From contig WTXG01000109.1 of NCBI GenBank assembly GCA_022496185.1, forward strand, positions 58,976 through 122,975: 64,000 nt of DNA. Direction: 5' to 3'. The stretch comes from Multifurca ochricompacta. Taxonomy: Eukaryota; Basidiomycota; Agaricomycetes; Russulales; Russulaceae. Made by a program: the position numbers and the translations under genes. The notes below the pieces were generated by a model. That model made no database searches. It was not told the DNA's origin and saw nothing but the letters and a program-made list of their open reading frames with translations. Below are positions 1 to 11,786 of the stretch, in pieces; within the stretch, counting starts at the first letter, position 1, and each line of letters opens with the position of its first letter.

Positions 1-578
1 GTGTTCATCATGACGTGTGATGTGGTTACGTAGCAAAACTATGAAGTCAAGTGTGCACTGTCTTTCAAGTACATGGAGGTTGAATGAGAAGTCAATACCA
101 AGGAGCTAATCCCTTAGTACCGGTGAGCAGAGAAGTGCCAGAAGCACTGAGACAATTCAGAGGTCAGGTCTTAGAGATCACCCAGAAGGTAATGCACCAA
201 GTCAATTAAGAAGTCAAGTCTGAGCTGTACAGGGCTATCTACGTAGGTCTTATATACATAACAGAGTCGGAGCCTGAATCGGAGTATTGTACTGGGTGTA
301 TCAACAAAGTTGTAATCTATCCATATAAAGAACAGAGTCAGGGTGGGCCAGGTGAGAATATATGTAGATGAATCCAGTATAGTTGCGATTCTGGTGGGAA
401 AATACATAAGAGTTCTTGTGTAAAGTATGAGTCAGAGATAAGCACAGCCCGGGTCAAAGATAAGGGACAAATATGTACAAAGGGGGTCATAAACGTGATC
501 AACAAAGGACAAACAGGGCCAAATGGCATGTCATGTGGAAAGAAAAAGAGACAAGATGATGCAGTGGGGTTCGTAACA
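1..578 (-). repeat. 3' LTR of A1 (family A), truncated by window edge
   Basis: Aligns along its length with the LTRs at 16498-17092 and 23789-24381 and ends in gtaaca. About 16 terminal bases (tgtaatgcctgg...) lie outside the window. On the minus strand it has a TATATAAG box and the predicted transcript start AGACTTGACTT. Confidence 0.93.
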
Positions 579-594
579 TTGCCCCCTTTCTAAG
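579..594 (-). other. Polypurine tract of A1
   Basis: The minus strand reads ctta-gaaaggggg-caa immediately before the 3' LTR, the expected plus-strand priming site of an LTR retrotransposon. Confidence 0.75.
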
Positions 595-609
595 TCCTAG
601 CAGAGCCAG

Positions 610-1800
610 CTAGAGTGGCATACCATCGTCATCCTGTACCAGGGAGAGGTAGTTGTCAGCTACGGCATAGTGGTCCATGTCGTAGTTCTCCTTCTCCTCA
701 TCTGTGGGGCAAATGTGTGTTCATAAAAAGCCATAGGGCCCTCTTCTCCCACATTGAAAGCAACCATTGTAAACATGGCAGTCGATCTCTCAATGGCCAG
801 CGTTGTGGGAGAGACATTTGCCACACCAACCCGAGGGGTTCTGGATGGTGGGGGCCTGTGTGAGCCATTGGAATAGGCATTGGTGGCTCCAGTGTGAGGT
901 GCTCTGGCAGTGTCGGCATTGTTTCTTGGCCATAGGACAACACCAGCTAAGGTGGTACTTGCTGCTGCAATGCCAGCAAAGCTTACCATCGGGATTTTCA
1001 TGAAGGTGTGGCATTTTGAGGGCATGCAGGTTGAGCCAGGGTGCAAGGTCAAGGTGATGACGGGGAAGGGGTCAGGCAAAAATGTCTGCGTACCGTTTGG
1101 ATATAATTTGGTATGCCTCCCCTAACTCCAGTCTTGTCCTAATGCTTGCCAGGTGGTGTTCTATGTCAAAGACCCCCCAGTTGATCCTCACCATTTGCCG
1201 TTCATAGTCATGGCATTGCATCTCTAAGTTGTCCCTAAGCGCCTGGAACTTATGCAGCTGTGCAACTTCAGCAGTCAGTTGTGGCATGCGTAGATCTCGA
1301 AGCACCTCATTGATGGTGAAGGCATGAGGGTTGTGGGCTGAAAGGTGCTGTAGATGTTCTGGCCCCAAGACGTAGTGGAGCCAGTTGACTTTCTTTTCCT
1401 CTAAGTATACCGGGGCCCCATAGACTGGCCCTCCTTTTTCCAAACATCCAGCTACGTCCATACCTTTGTTGGTGTAATAAATATATTTGGCCACTTCAGT
1501 GGTGCCATTGTTTCTCGACATCGGAATCATGAGTGGGAAGTAAAACTGGGACCCAGGGTTGTTCAGGAAGAAGGGGAACTCAGGGGCTTCATCGCCAAAG
1601 TCGACATCGATCAGGTCATTGGGATGGGGATGTTTGGGCAGATCAAAATCTTCATTGACATTGGAGGCTCTGATCCCTTTGGCCACTTCAGCAGCGGCAT
1701 TGTAGTCAATAGGAGATAATGGGCAAGAAGGAGGATGCAAAGGAGAAAGTAAGGGAAACACATTGATAGCAGCAGAGGCATGGATGTTGGAGGGAGACAT
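610..1800 (-). pseudogene. A1 ORF3 region: acidic/coiled-coil domain plus four zinc knuckles
   Basis: About 395 codons downstream of the chromodomain and in the same frame as it, so in family A this looks like a Pol C-terminal extension. The order is a Ser/Pro-rich start (Met at 1798-1800), an acidic segment, a conserved block around AKYIYYTN..MDVAGC and YGAPVYLEE, a probably helical charged region, then Cys/His clusters: CWHCSSKYHLSWCC and CRHCQSTSHWSHQC (both CX2CX4HX4C), then CGKC...H and CFQC. A TGA interrupts the frame after RYADIFA, at the same place as in A2. A TAG at 610-612 ends it. The tandem knuckles suggest nucleic-acid binding; I do not recognise the N-terminal half as a named family. 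Confidence 0.75.
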
Positions 1801-3270
1801 GGGTTGGATTTGAAGTAATTGTGGGGAAGGCAGTTGTCTGGTAGTGTGTATTGCGGTCTGCTCTTTATCTGCTTCAGGGTGGCATCTATAGAAGTCTTCT
1901 ATGAGCTTGGGCGCAAAGACGTCCACAGCAGGTTCCCACGAGTTGTCAGCATCAGGGAATCCCTTCCATTTGATCAGATAGTAGAGTTGGCGTTTGCACC
2001 CTTGGCCTTTCCATTTTGCATCAGCGATATGCTCAACCTCCCATTCTTGTTCGCCATCAACTAATTCGGGAGGGGGTCATGGGAAGTTCTGTCCATGGAT
2101 CGAAGTTTCTTTGTACAGTGTCAGGAGACTGGCATGGAACATGGGGTGTATTTTCCAGGCGGGGGGTAATGTCAGTTTGTACGTGATATCCAAGAGCTTC
2201 TGTTCAATTGAGAAGGGTCCGTGGTGTCTGGGAGCTAATTTTGCTGTTGGGTGCGATGTGTGGATATTACGTCCCTCTAGCCAGACCTGATCTCCGACTT
2301 GATAGGGTGTAAACCTTGTGGGCTTCTCGGCTAGGGTCCTTTGCGCCTTCTGAAGGTTTCTACTGGCCGATTCTCATATTTCCTCCCATTGGCTGATATG
2401 TTGTGTGACCAATGGTACATTGGTGGGCTTATCTGTCCATGTCATGTGGGGGTTCCATCCCATTATAAGGGAGAAGGGGGAGGTCTTGGTTGTCCCATTT
2501 GGCCAGCTGTTGTGTGCAAACTCCGCTGTTGCCAGCCACTCTGCCCAGTCATTCTGTCTTTCATTGCACCAGAAATGAAGATATTGTTCTAGCCATTGGT
2601 TCGTTCATTCCGATTGTCCATCCATTTGAGGGTGATATGCTGTGGAAATATTCTGTTGGATGTCAAGACATTTGCAGAGCACCCAGGCAAACATGGATGC
2701 GAATCATGGGTCTCGGTCAGAAATAATCTTCTGAGGGAGTCCATAGTGTCGATAGATGTGGTTCAGATAGAGTTTAGCAACTCCCTCCACTGATATCGTC
2801 TCATTGCAGGGGATGAAGAGAGCGGCTTTCGAATAATCATGGTCTGTAATGGTAAGTATCGAATTGTATCCCTGTGACTGTGGCAGCTTGACAATAAAGT
2901 CCATAGCAATGGTCTGGAAAGGGGCTGTCATGACTGGTGTAATGGGTGAAGGTGCCGGCAGTTTTGGGTGAGTGTTTACTTTATTTGCCTGACATTCCAC
3001 GCATCCCTTGATGTATGCTTCTACATCCTTTTTCATGTTTGGCCACCAGTAGTCTCATTTGGCAAGGGCATAAGTGTTTGCAATGCTGGGGTGTCCTGCA
3101 GAGGGAAGGTTGTGGTGAAAATGGATCACCCCCCTCTTAACATTGTCACCACCAGTGACAACCAATTGATCACCGTCTTTCCACCAAAGGCCATTCTTCA
3201 TTTTAATGTTGTGTGGCTCTGCCCAAGATTTGCACAATTCTTGGTTCATATTTTGCATTACTTGGGCCCA
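1801..3270 (-). pseudogene. A1 Pol C-terminal part: integrase and chromodomain
   Basis: Minus-strand fragments show the integrase zinc-binding HHCC region (FHHNLPSAGHPSIANTYALAK, then GCVECQANK), the catalytic-core start (TIAMDFIVKLP), IISDRDP with the second Asp, the segment entering the DNA-binding domain, and a chromodomain tail (WEPA..VFAPKLIEDFY.RHPEA) running into ORF3. Several frameshifts and stops are present. The N-terminal end of the integrase is cut by the palindromic element at 3273, inserted at a TA dinucleotide; the reading resumes at 4868 with LWAQ context on the other side. Confidence 0.85.
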
Positions 3271-3272
3271 TA

Positions 3273-4865
3273 CAGTGGGTCAAAAAACTGTCCCGATGTT
3301 TGCACCATTTCTAGTATTCACTCTATAGCACCTCAGCATTTAGGAATCTGGTTATGGTGTGGCTGTATGTCTGAAAGCCCTGCTTCCTGGCTACCATGCC
3401 CAATTTGGATCAAAGAGATTGGCCATGATATAAGCATTTTATGATCAAATCAAATCAATCAATCATCGGGACGGTTTTTTGACCCACATTTTAAATCCAC
3501 TATCTGCCCAATTACTCCTTTTTTTCACCCCTTTTTGCCTTGGTAACTCCTTGAATCCTTTTAGTCATCCTTTCTATAACCTTTTGCCATCATTCTGGTG
3601 CATTTTTATTCCACTCCTCCACCACCCTCTCCCACAACTCAGGTATCCCCTTGACTGGTTAAGAACCTTCTTCAGATCCACCCAGAGGTGTCCAATGGGG
3701 CTAATATTTCAAGGGATTGGGCTATCCATACCAGGATTCAATATTCCTGTCTTAAAACTGCTGGCTTGCCTTCTTGGAATTGTGTTTTGGGTCATTGTCC
3801 CACTGAAACATGCTTTCACCCTCCACCATTTCTTACTTTTCAAACCTTTCCACCACTCTGCCATCCAAAATATCACAGTACTGGCATGGATTCATGATCC
3901 CATAAACCCCCATAAGCATTCCTAGTCCATTCCACCCCATACAAGACCAATACCATAAGTTCTTCCTCCTCCATGCTTGACTGTCAGGGTGGTGGTTCTG
4001 TCAGAGAGTGGTTACCATGAAAATTGGACAGTGGATGACTGGAAAAGGATCTTGTGGTCAGGTGAGACTATAATGAACAGAATTGGTTCAGACAGAAGGA
4101 GCTACACTTGGGAAAAATAAGGGAGAACCACCCTCTGACAGAACCACCACCCTGACAGTCAAGCATGGAGGAGGAAGAACTTATGGTATTGGTCTTGTAT
4201 GGGGTGGAATGGACTAGGAATGCTTACAGGGGTTTATGGGATCATGAATCCATGCCAGTACTGTGATATTTTGGATGGCGGAGTGGTGGAAAGGTTTGAA
4301 AAGTAAGAAATGGTGGAGGGTGAAAGCATGTTTCAGTGGGACAATGACCCAAAACACAATTCCAAGAAGGCAAGCCAGCAGTTTTAAGACAGGAATATTG
4401 AATCCTGGTATGGATAGCCCAATCCCTTGAAATATTAGCCCCATTGGACACCTCTGGGTGGATCTGAAGAAGGTTCTTAACCAGTCAAGGGGATACCTGA
4501 GTTGTGGGAGAGGGTGGTGGAGGAGTGGAATAAAAATGCACCAGAATGATGGCAAAAGGTTATAGAAAGGATGACTAAAAGGATTCAAGGAGTTACCAAG
4601 GCAAAAAGGGGTGAAAAAAGGAGTAATTGGGCAGATAGTGGATTTAAAATGTGGGTCAAAAAACCGTCCCGATGATTGATTGATTTGATTTGATCATAAA
4701 ATGCTTATATCATGGCCAATCTCTTTGATCCAAATTGGGCATGGTAGCCAGGAAGCAGGGCTTTCAGACATACAGCCACACCATAACCAGATTCCTAAAT
4801 GCTGAGGTGCTATAGAGTGAATACTAGAAATGGTGCAAACATTGGGACAGTTTTTTGACCCACTG
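3273..4865. mobile_element. Palindromic (foldback) Tc1/mariner derivative
   Basis: The ends are cagtgggtcaaaaaactg and its reverse complement, flanked by TA on both sides (3271-3272 and 4866-4867), the Tc1/mariner target duplication. The whole unit is an almost perfect inverted repeat: left arm 3273-4013, right arm 4126-4865, with a 112-bp unique loop. Each arm carries the C-terminal half of a Tc1-type transposase. About 215 bp inside each end is a second, inverted copy of the terminal motif (catcgggacggttttttg). This is not an intact element; it looks like one that replaced its 5' half with an inverted copy of its 3' half. It disrupts the A1 integrase. Confidence 0.9.
4020..4660 (+). pseudogene. 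Tc1/mariner transposase remnant (C-terminal half)
   Basis: Plus-strand translation from the loop into the right arm shows a Tc1-like order: W.V.DWK.ILWSGE, then GSDRRSYTW, VKHGGG, a block resembling the usual QDNDPKH segment (SGTMTQNT in one frame, DNDPKH in the next), and a PIGHLW region related to the usual DLNPIEHLW. Several frameshifts and stops separate the blocks, and the N-terminal DNA-binding half is absent. The left arm (about 3480-4013, minus) encodes the same C-terminal part in mirror image. Confidence 0.75.
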
Positions 4866-4867
4866 TA

Positions 4868-6957
4868 GATCCATATCATGTAAGCTAACAACCGCTGTTT
4901 TTGCAAAAACATCTTCTGGTAATACCATGATATTATCATTGTTGTCTTCCCCTTCATTGCTATTGGCTGGTCTAGACAAGGCATCCACTCACACATTGCA
5001 AGCTCCAGGGAGATGTTTGAGCGTGAAATTGTACTCTTCAAGCTCTAGAACTTCTTGTGCGATGCACCGGCTGATTTTATGGGGTTCTCACCAATAGAGG
5101 AGGTTGGAGTGGTCGGTATAAATGATAGTCTTGTGTGGGGATCCGGCTAAGTACGGTTGCCAATGTCGCAATGCCTTCATGATTGCCAATAGCTCTCTAT
5201 CCCAGATGTCATAGTTTCTTTCTGCTGACGAGAAGGTTTCCGAATAAAACGCCACTGGATGAAGAATTCTGGCATAATCTTGTTGGGAAAGGACAGCTCC
5301 ATTTGCATACATAGAAGCATCGACCTCGAGTTTGAACAGCTTTTCTAGGTTTGGCTGAATAAGAACAGGTTCAGAGCTGATGATCATCTTTATTTGGTCA
5401 AAGGCCTCTTGTTGTAATGTTCCCCAGTGCCAGGGTATGTCCTTTTTCAGTAAATTGTTGAGTGGTCTGGCTATGGCTGAGAACCCTTTGACAAATTGCT
5501 GGTAGAAGTTACAGAATCCAATGAATGATCTGATGTCTTTGGTGCATTGAGGAGTTGACCATTCCTGAATGCCTTGCACCTTTACAGGATCCATACATAC
5601 TTGACCACCTTCCAAGATGACACCTAAGTATTTGACACTGGTTTGTTCAAAGGAACATTTGGCTGGTTTTAGGTAGAGGTCATGTTTTGCTAGGATATCC
5701 AGTACTTCATGAATGTGGGTACAGTGATGATCAATGCCGTTTCTTGTGGCCACTAGAATGTCATCCATATATACAACTACTTCTTCTGTGAGGATCAGGT
5801 CTCGGAAAATATGATTCATCATTGATTGGAAGGTCATGGGTGAGTTTGTCAAGCTGAAGAACATGACACTGGGTTCAAAAAGTCCTTGATTGGTCTTAAA
5901 GGCAGCTTTGGGCTGGTCACCTTCTTGAATACGGATGTTGTTATAACCCCAGCAGATGTCCATCTTTGAAAATAAGGCCTTGTCATGCATCTTGTTGATG
6001 ATTTCCAAGATCAGAGGAAGCGGGTAGTTGTTCTTCACCGTAAGTTCATTAATCCATCTGTAGTCCTGTACTGGTTGCAGCTTTCTGTCCTTCTTTTTAA
6101 TGAAGAAGAAGGGCAAGGCATAGGGCGAGTTAGAGGGTCATATGTATCCTTTCGCCAGATGTTCCTCTAGGAAAGTGGAAAGCGCCTCTTTTTCTGGCTG
6201 AGACAACAGGTATATCTTGCAATCAACCAACTGTGGGGCGTTCGGGATGAAATCAATGGTGTGATCCCAGGGCCAAGAGGGGGGGAAACATTGCGACTCT
6301 TCCTCTGAGAAGACCTTCCAATGTTGGTGATATTCTACGGGGACTACTTCTTCGAATGTCTTTTCCAGGTTTTTCTGCACTTCTGCTTGAGCCAGCTCTG
6401 ATGCTTTCATGGCATAACAGTACACCTGATCCACAGGTTCCATGTCACTCCAGGTGATGGCCGATCCCATGACAATGGCATGAGTGAGAGGGTGTTGTGC
6501 AGCATAGTCATATCCTAGGGATATAATGATGACTGGGTAAAAGTCTTTGTCCATGGTTGCCTTGGCCCAGTTGATTTTTGGTTCAAATGCTGCCAGCCAT
6601 GGATATCCCAAGACCATGTCTTTGTCTCCCAGGTCGGTGATAAGGAATCGAAGCTGTTTAGTCTGCTCTCCAACCTGTACTTCCAAATCACAGCAATGCG
6701 TAATCTTTCTGGCTTTGTTAGCCATCCCATCTATGTTCCAAATATTTTTCTCTTGGGGAAGTAACTGTGTCCCCAATCCTAATGCTCTCTGGAGTTGTTG
6801 ACTGATGAAGTTGTCCATTGCTCCAGAGTCGATCAATATCTGTCTGTTGGCTGTCTTCTGTTTGGTTTCAAAGTGTACTGGTATTTTTAGAGACTTGAAA
6901 TGACTAGTATACACAGAAGTTACGTGAAGCGCTCTTGCCTAGGCTGATGGGGTTGAG
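4868..6957 (-). pseudogene. A1 protease, reverse transcriptase and RNase H
   Basis: Minus strand, from 6957 downward: VTSVYTSHFKSLK, the aspartic protease core LIDSGAMDNFISQQ, the flap-side block DLGDKDMVLGYPWL, a linker, then RT ([22 protein letters not shown], the [12 protein letters not shown] block, [13 protein letters not shown] with the YMDD catalytic pair), connection, and RNase H (FKLEVDASMYANGAVL, then NYDIWDRELLAI). The frame breaks near 6137. The downstream half of RNase H continues to the insertion point at 4868. Pol is in the -1 frame relative to gag (see 6920-7695). Confidence 0.88.
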
Positions 6958-7695
6958 CCAATAAAAAATCCTTGTGGCCAAAGGCCTTATCAACCAATAA
7001 GGCACAAACTGCCTCATCTTCATTCATCATGTGTTCCCAGATGGCCTCTGCCTTTTGTTCTTTTGTCTTTGAGGTGGTTACTGGGTTTTCTTTGACAGGA
7101 GTGGGTAGATTTTGCACAGGCAGTGTCGTGGTGGTGGTTGCCGCAGTAGCTTCAGCGGCACGAACCACTTTCTTGGGGCAGAATCGTGACATATGCCCTT
7201 GAACTCAGCAGTGGAAGCAGCGCCCTTCTTTCATGAGGTTTTTCTTTTCATCGTCAGTGAGTGCTGCATGGGCTTTGGTACGGTCTGCGGACGTATCCAT
7301 GGTGTTGGGGTCTTGTGAAGTTGTAGGTTTTACCCCAAATGCTGCCTTCCATTGGTCGTGGGTTTTCCCCTTTTTTGTATCCACCCCGAAGCATGTCTGG
7401 AAATCCAGATAATCCTGTTGCTGCCTTCTGGCAGCATTCGTCCACTGACTCCATGACTCAGGGTGATGGAACTGGATGATATTTTTCACCAGGGGGTTAG
7501 GCAATCCCTGGGAGAAGAGGTCAAGTGTTGCCTCTTCGTTCACATCATACCCTGCTTGTTTGGCCAAACTACAGAACTTGGCTACATATACATCCAAGTC
7601 CCCTCTTTCCATTTTCAGAGTTTTTAACTCTCTGGCAGCCTTCTGCTTGGCCTGCCCATCCATGAAGGCATCTTTAAATCTTTGCACCACTATAT
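6920..7695 (-). pseudogene. A1 gag, C-terminal part (capsid end and zinc knuckle)
   Basis: Encodes the capsid C-terminal region (AARELKTLKM.....YVAKFCSLAKQAGYD; ATLDLFSQGLPNPLV) and a CCHC knuckle started by CFHC and interrupted by TGA (a CGA codon in related copies), then VQGHMSRFCPKK. Gag ends with TAA at 6920-6922. Just upstream of that stop the sequence reads GAT-TTT-TTA, which contains the classic -1 slippery heptamer U-UUU-UUA; Pol follows in the -1 frame. The upstream half of this gene lies at 15681-16476, separated by the insertion of B1 between duplicated tatat sites. Confidence 0.85.
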
Positions 7696-8293
7696 TGTTA
7701 CATCCAGTGTGAGATGTTCTGCACAACTTGTGTGACAGTGTTACTTGTGTATTCAGATAAGAAGCCAATAGGGCTTCTTGGAGTTAAAGGGGATGAGTCA
7801 AAGTCAAAGGGGCTGTTCCTAAGACAATGTTGAGCGGAGAAGTGCCAAAAGCACTTGAGACAGATGAGTCAAAGAGTTTCAAGGGGAAGTCCAGAAGACA
7901 AACACTGATGTATTCAATAAGTTGAGTCTGAGGTCTACAGTGTAGTTACAGCGGACTTATATATGTAATCTGATGGGTGTCTATAAGATAAGAGTCATGG
8001 AGTCAAGTGGGCCCAAATATCTGAAAGTGGAGGGTGTAAAGCCTGGCTTCTGATAGGGAATTAAGTAAGTGTCTGGTCATAAAGATAAGGAGATAACAGG
8101 TCAAATGTGTAAGCATAAACAGATAAGGTCACGGGGAGGGGAGCAAAGCATGTGACAGATCGTAGGAAGGGGAGCAAAGCACGTGATGGATTGTAGGAAG
8201 GGGATGTAATCATGAAGTGCAGTGTAGGTGGAAGAGTGGGGTTCTCATTGGGGATCATGAAGAAAATGGGGTTGCTCAGCAAGGATTGTAACA
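7696..8293 (-). repeat. 3' LTR of B1
   Basis: Begins tgttacatcc and ends gattgtaaca on the plus strand. It is preceded by tatat and followed by tcaccccctcttct, the complement of the polypurine tract agaagagggggtga. Confidence 0.95.
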
Positions 8294-8324
8294 TCACCCC
8301 CTCTTCTGGTTCTAGCAGACCCAG

Positions 8325-9518
8325 CTAGAAATGACTTGTACCATCATCATCCTGTACCAACTCCAAGTAATTGTCGGCTACATTACAATTGTCTTGGGTC
8401 TCATCCTCCAACTCCTGGGGGCATCAATGATTTTGAAGGAACCCATAAGGGCCACGCTGGCCACATGGGTGGCACAGGTCGTAGATGGGGCAGTCCAACT
8501 TGCGGTGTCCTGCATTATGACAGAGACACTTGCCACACCATCCTGACGGATTGATGATCATTGGGGCCACTCCCACTTGGTGGAAAATACAGAATCGACT
8601 CCAATGTAAATTGCTGCGGCAGTGACGACACCACTTGCAGTTGAGGGGACAGTTCCAGCTAATGTGGTACTTGCTGTCACACCTCCAACATGTCTCGCCA
8701 CAAGGGTTCTCGTGCATGTGTGGCATCTCGAATCGATTCAGCAGCAGTGTTGGAGCAGCCCCCAGCAATTGTGGGGGAAGGGGTCGTGCATAGGTGTCAG
8801 CGTACCTTTCTGCAATGGTCTGATATGCATCCCCTTTCTCCAATCTTTTCCTAATCTCTGTCAACTCTTGTTCCACCTGGAACATCCCACTGGTCAACCT
8901 CGACATTTGCTTTGCATATTCCCGGTACTGCTTGTTCAGCATGGTGCACAAGGTCAGGTTCTTCTGCAGTCTCATTACCTCAGCTTTGAGACGCAGAAGG
9001 TGCATGTCATTCAGTACTTCATCAATGGCGAAGGCCTGGGAGTCCTCAGCAGCTAGATGTCTGAGTTGTTCGTCACTCATTGTGTGATGGAGGTGGCCTG
9101 TGTATCTTTCCTCCAAATAGACTGGTGCCCTGTAGACAGGGCTGTCCTTCTTCATGCATCCCGCAACATCCATCCCTCCATTGGTATAAAAGATGTACTT
9201 AGCTATTGCAGTCATCCCATCCACCATAGTGATCTCAAGCGGGAAGTACATGGAGGAGTTTGGGTTATTTGCAAAAAAGGGGAATTCCGGGACTTCATTG
9301 TCTAACTCCATGCCCAATAGGTCATTCAGGTGAGGTTCTTTGCAGTGGTTGAAGTCGTCGTTGGGGTTGGGAGACTGATTCTTGACACGCACCTCTGCAG
9401 CTTCATAGTCAATCGGGGAGGAGGGATGCGTCGAAGGGTGAGCAGCAGGGAAATTCTTGACAACTACAACAGAGGAGGTGAAGGCATTGATGGTGGCATT
9501 GGCAGTGACAAAAGACAT
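8325..9518 (-). pseudogene. B1 ORF3: coiled-coil and zinc-knuckle protein
   Basis: A separate frame after the chromodomain stop (9598). Met at 9516-9518 (MSFVTANATINAF), terminal TAG at 8325-8327, about 398 codons. The order matches the ORF3 of B2, B3 and B4: Ser/Thr-rich start, acidic stretch, AKYIFYTNGGMDVAGC, VYLEERYTG, charged helical region, RYADTYARPLPP, then CWRCDSKYHISWNC, CRHCRSNLHWSRFC, CGKCLCHNAGHRKLDC and a degenerate fourth Cys/His group. One TGA lies near the end (after FLQNH). This is the most intact ORF3 on the minus strand. I infer nucleic-acid binding; it is not part of the canonical gypsy gene set. Confidence 0.8.
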
Positions 9519-9597
9519 GATAGATTGTATGGTGTTAGAACATTGCTGTGGGAGCATGTACTGGGGGATTCAATCAGGGTTCGGAAGTCATCCTCTT

Positions 9598-11786
9598 TTA
9601 ACTGTTTCTAGGTGCTTCTGGGTGTCGGATATGAAACTCCGAGATAAGGACCGGAGCAAAGATATTCCTGGCTGGTTCCCAGGAGTTGTCAGAGTCTGGG
9701 AATCCCTTCCATTTGATTAGGTAATGTAGTTTGTGCCCTTGGCCTTTTCGTGCGGAATCTAGAATCCGCTCCACTTCCCACTCCGCTTCTCCATCAATTA
9801 GTTCAGGGGGGGTCTTGGGAAGTTTTCTCCATGCAGGGATGTTTCCTTGTAAGGCATCAGAAGTCTGGCATGGAAGACCAGATGAATCTTCCATGTAGGT
9901 GGGAGTCGGAGTTCATATGACACATCTGACAGCTTCCTTGTTATTGTGAATGGTCTGTGACGTCAGGGTGCTAACTTGGCTGTTGGGTGTGATGTGTGAA
10001 TGTTCTTTCCCTCCAGCCATACAAGATCATTGGTGCGATAAGGTGTGAAACTCAAGGGTCTTTCCAACAGGGTCTTTTGTGCCTTCAACAGGTTTTCATT
10101 GGCTGATTTCCTGATATCTTCCCATTGGTTGATACACTGCGCAGCTGATGGGACATTTGTGGGTTTGTGAGCCCATGTGGTCTGTGGTGTCCATCCCATG
10201 ATAAGTGAGAATGGGGAGACTTTGGTTGTACTGTTGGGCCATGAATTATGCACAAACTCTGCTGTTGCCAGCCAGTCAGCCCAGTCATCTTGTCATCTGT
10301 TGCACCAGAATCGAAGATACTGTTCCAGCCATTGATTTGTCCTTTCCGACTGCCCATCAGTCTGCAGGTGGTAGGCTGTTGAGATGTTCTGGGTTATGTC
10401 CAGTGTTTTACAGAGGGCCTGGGTGAATATTGAAGTGAAGCATGGATCTCAGTCTGAGATGATTTTTTCAGGTAGGCCATAGTGTCTGTAGATGTGGTCT
10501 AGGTAGAGCTTGGCTACTCCTTCAGCTGTAATGGACTTGTTGCAGGGTATGAACAGTGCTGCCTTCAAGCAGTCATGGTCTGTGATGGTCAGGATGGAGT
10601 TGAAGCCTCTGGAGGTTGGCAATTTGACAATGAAGTCCATTGCGATGGTTTGGAATGGGAATGAGGTCATTGGAGTGATTGGGGATATTGCCGGTGGGTG
10701 TGGGTGTGTGTTTACTTTGTTGGCCTGACACTCTGCACATCCTTTCACATAGCTTTCCACATCCTTCTTCATGTTTGGCCACCAATAGTCTCATTTGGCC
10801 AGGGCATATGTGTTGGCAATGCCGGGGTGTCCGGCCGAGGGGAGGTCATGGTGAAAATGGATCACCCCCCTCTTCATGTTGTTGCCACCAGTGACAACGA
10901 GATGATCACCATCTTTCCACCACAGGCCATTAATTTCCTTTAGGTTATGTGCATCGGCCCATGAGCAGCAGAGTTCCTGACTCATGTTTTGTGATACTTG
11001 GGCCCACAGATCCATTTCATGAAGACTGATGGCTGCTGTCTTCACGAATACTGCATCGGGGAGTACCATGGTATCATCATTGTCTTTTTCACTGCTGTTC
11101 AAGTCTGATTGTCATGATAGAGCATCTGCGTGCACATTATGACTTCTGGCAATGTGCTTTAGCATGAAGTTGTATTCCTCCAGTTCTAGCACTTCCTGTG
11201 CTACCTGCCGACTGATTTTATGTGGCTCCTTCCAATACAACAGATTAGAGTGGTCTGTATGGATGATCATTTTGTGAGGGGTTCCTGCTAGGTAAGGTCG
11301 CCAATGGTGTAGGGCCTTTACAATGGCTAAGAGTTCTCTATCCCAAATGTCATAATTTTGTTCTGCTGAGGAGAAAGTTTCAGAGTAGAAGGCAACTGGA
11401 TGTAGAACTCCTAGGGCATCCCTTTGGTTTAATACTGCTCCATTGGCAAAGTGGGATGCATCAACTTCCAGTTCGAATGGCCTTTGTAAATCTGGCTGCA
11501 GGAGGACGGGCTCAGACCCCACAATGTCTCGGATCCATTCGAAGGCTCGCTGTTGGTCCATTCCCCAATGCCAGGGTATGTCCTTCTTTAATAACCCATT
11601 CAGTGGCTGAGCAATGCCTGAGAACCCTCATATGAAACGTTGGTAGAAATTGCAGAATCCTATGAAGGACCGTACGTCTTTTACACATGTAGGGATGGGC
11701 CATTCTCAGATTCCTTGTACTTTTACTGGGTCCATTTGCACCCATCCCTCTTCTAGGATGACTCCTAGATATTCAACACTTTGTTG
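9598..11786 (-). pseudogene. B1 RNase H, integrase and chromodomain
   Basis: From right to left: RNase H (FELEVDASHFANGAVL; NYDIWDRELLAIVKAL), DALS, the integrase HHCC domain (HHDLPSAGHPGIANTYALAK; GCAECQANK), core Asp (TIAMDFIVKLP), KIISD, a later core fragment (AHNSWPN...PFSLIMGW), the domain FTPYRTNDLVWLEG, and the chromodomain (AEWEVERILDSARK..., YLIKWKGFPDSDNSWEP). TAA at 9598-9600 ends the frame. Several C to T stops are present. The RT half continues beyond the solo LTR at 12284. Confidence 0.87.

Noticed and set aside
660..1079. 139-codon minus frame near the A1 3' LTR (and its counterpart 24463-24894)
   Set aside because: It overlaps the zinc-knuckle frame of ORF3 in another register; the Cys/His knuckles are in the other frame.
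3479..3925. 148-codon open frame on the plus strand (and its mirror at 4214-4588)
   Set aside because: It is the antisense of the Tc1 transposase fragment in each palindrome arm, not a gene.
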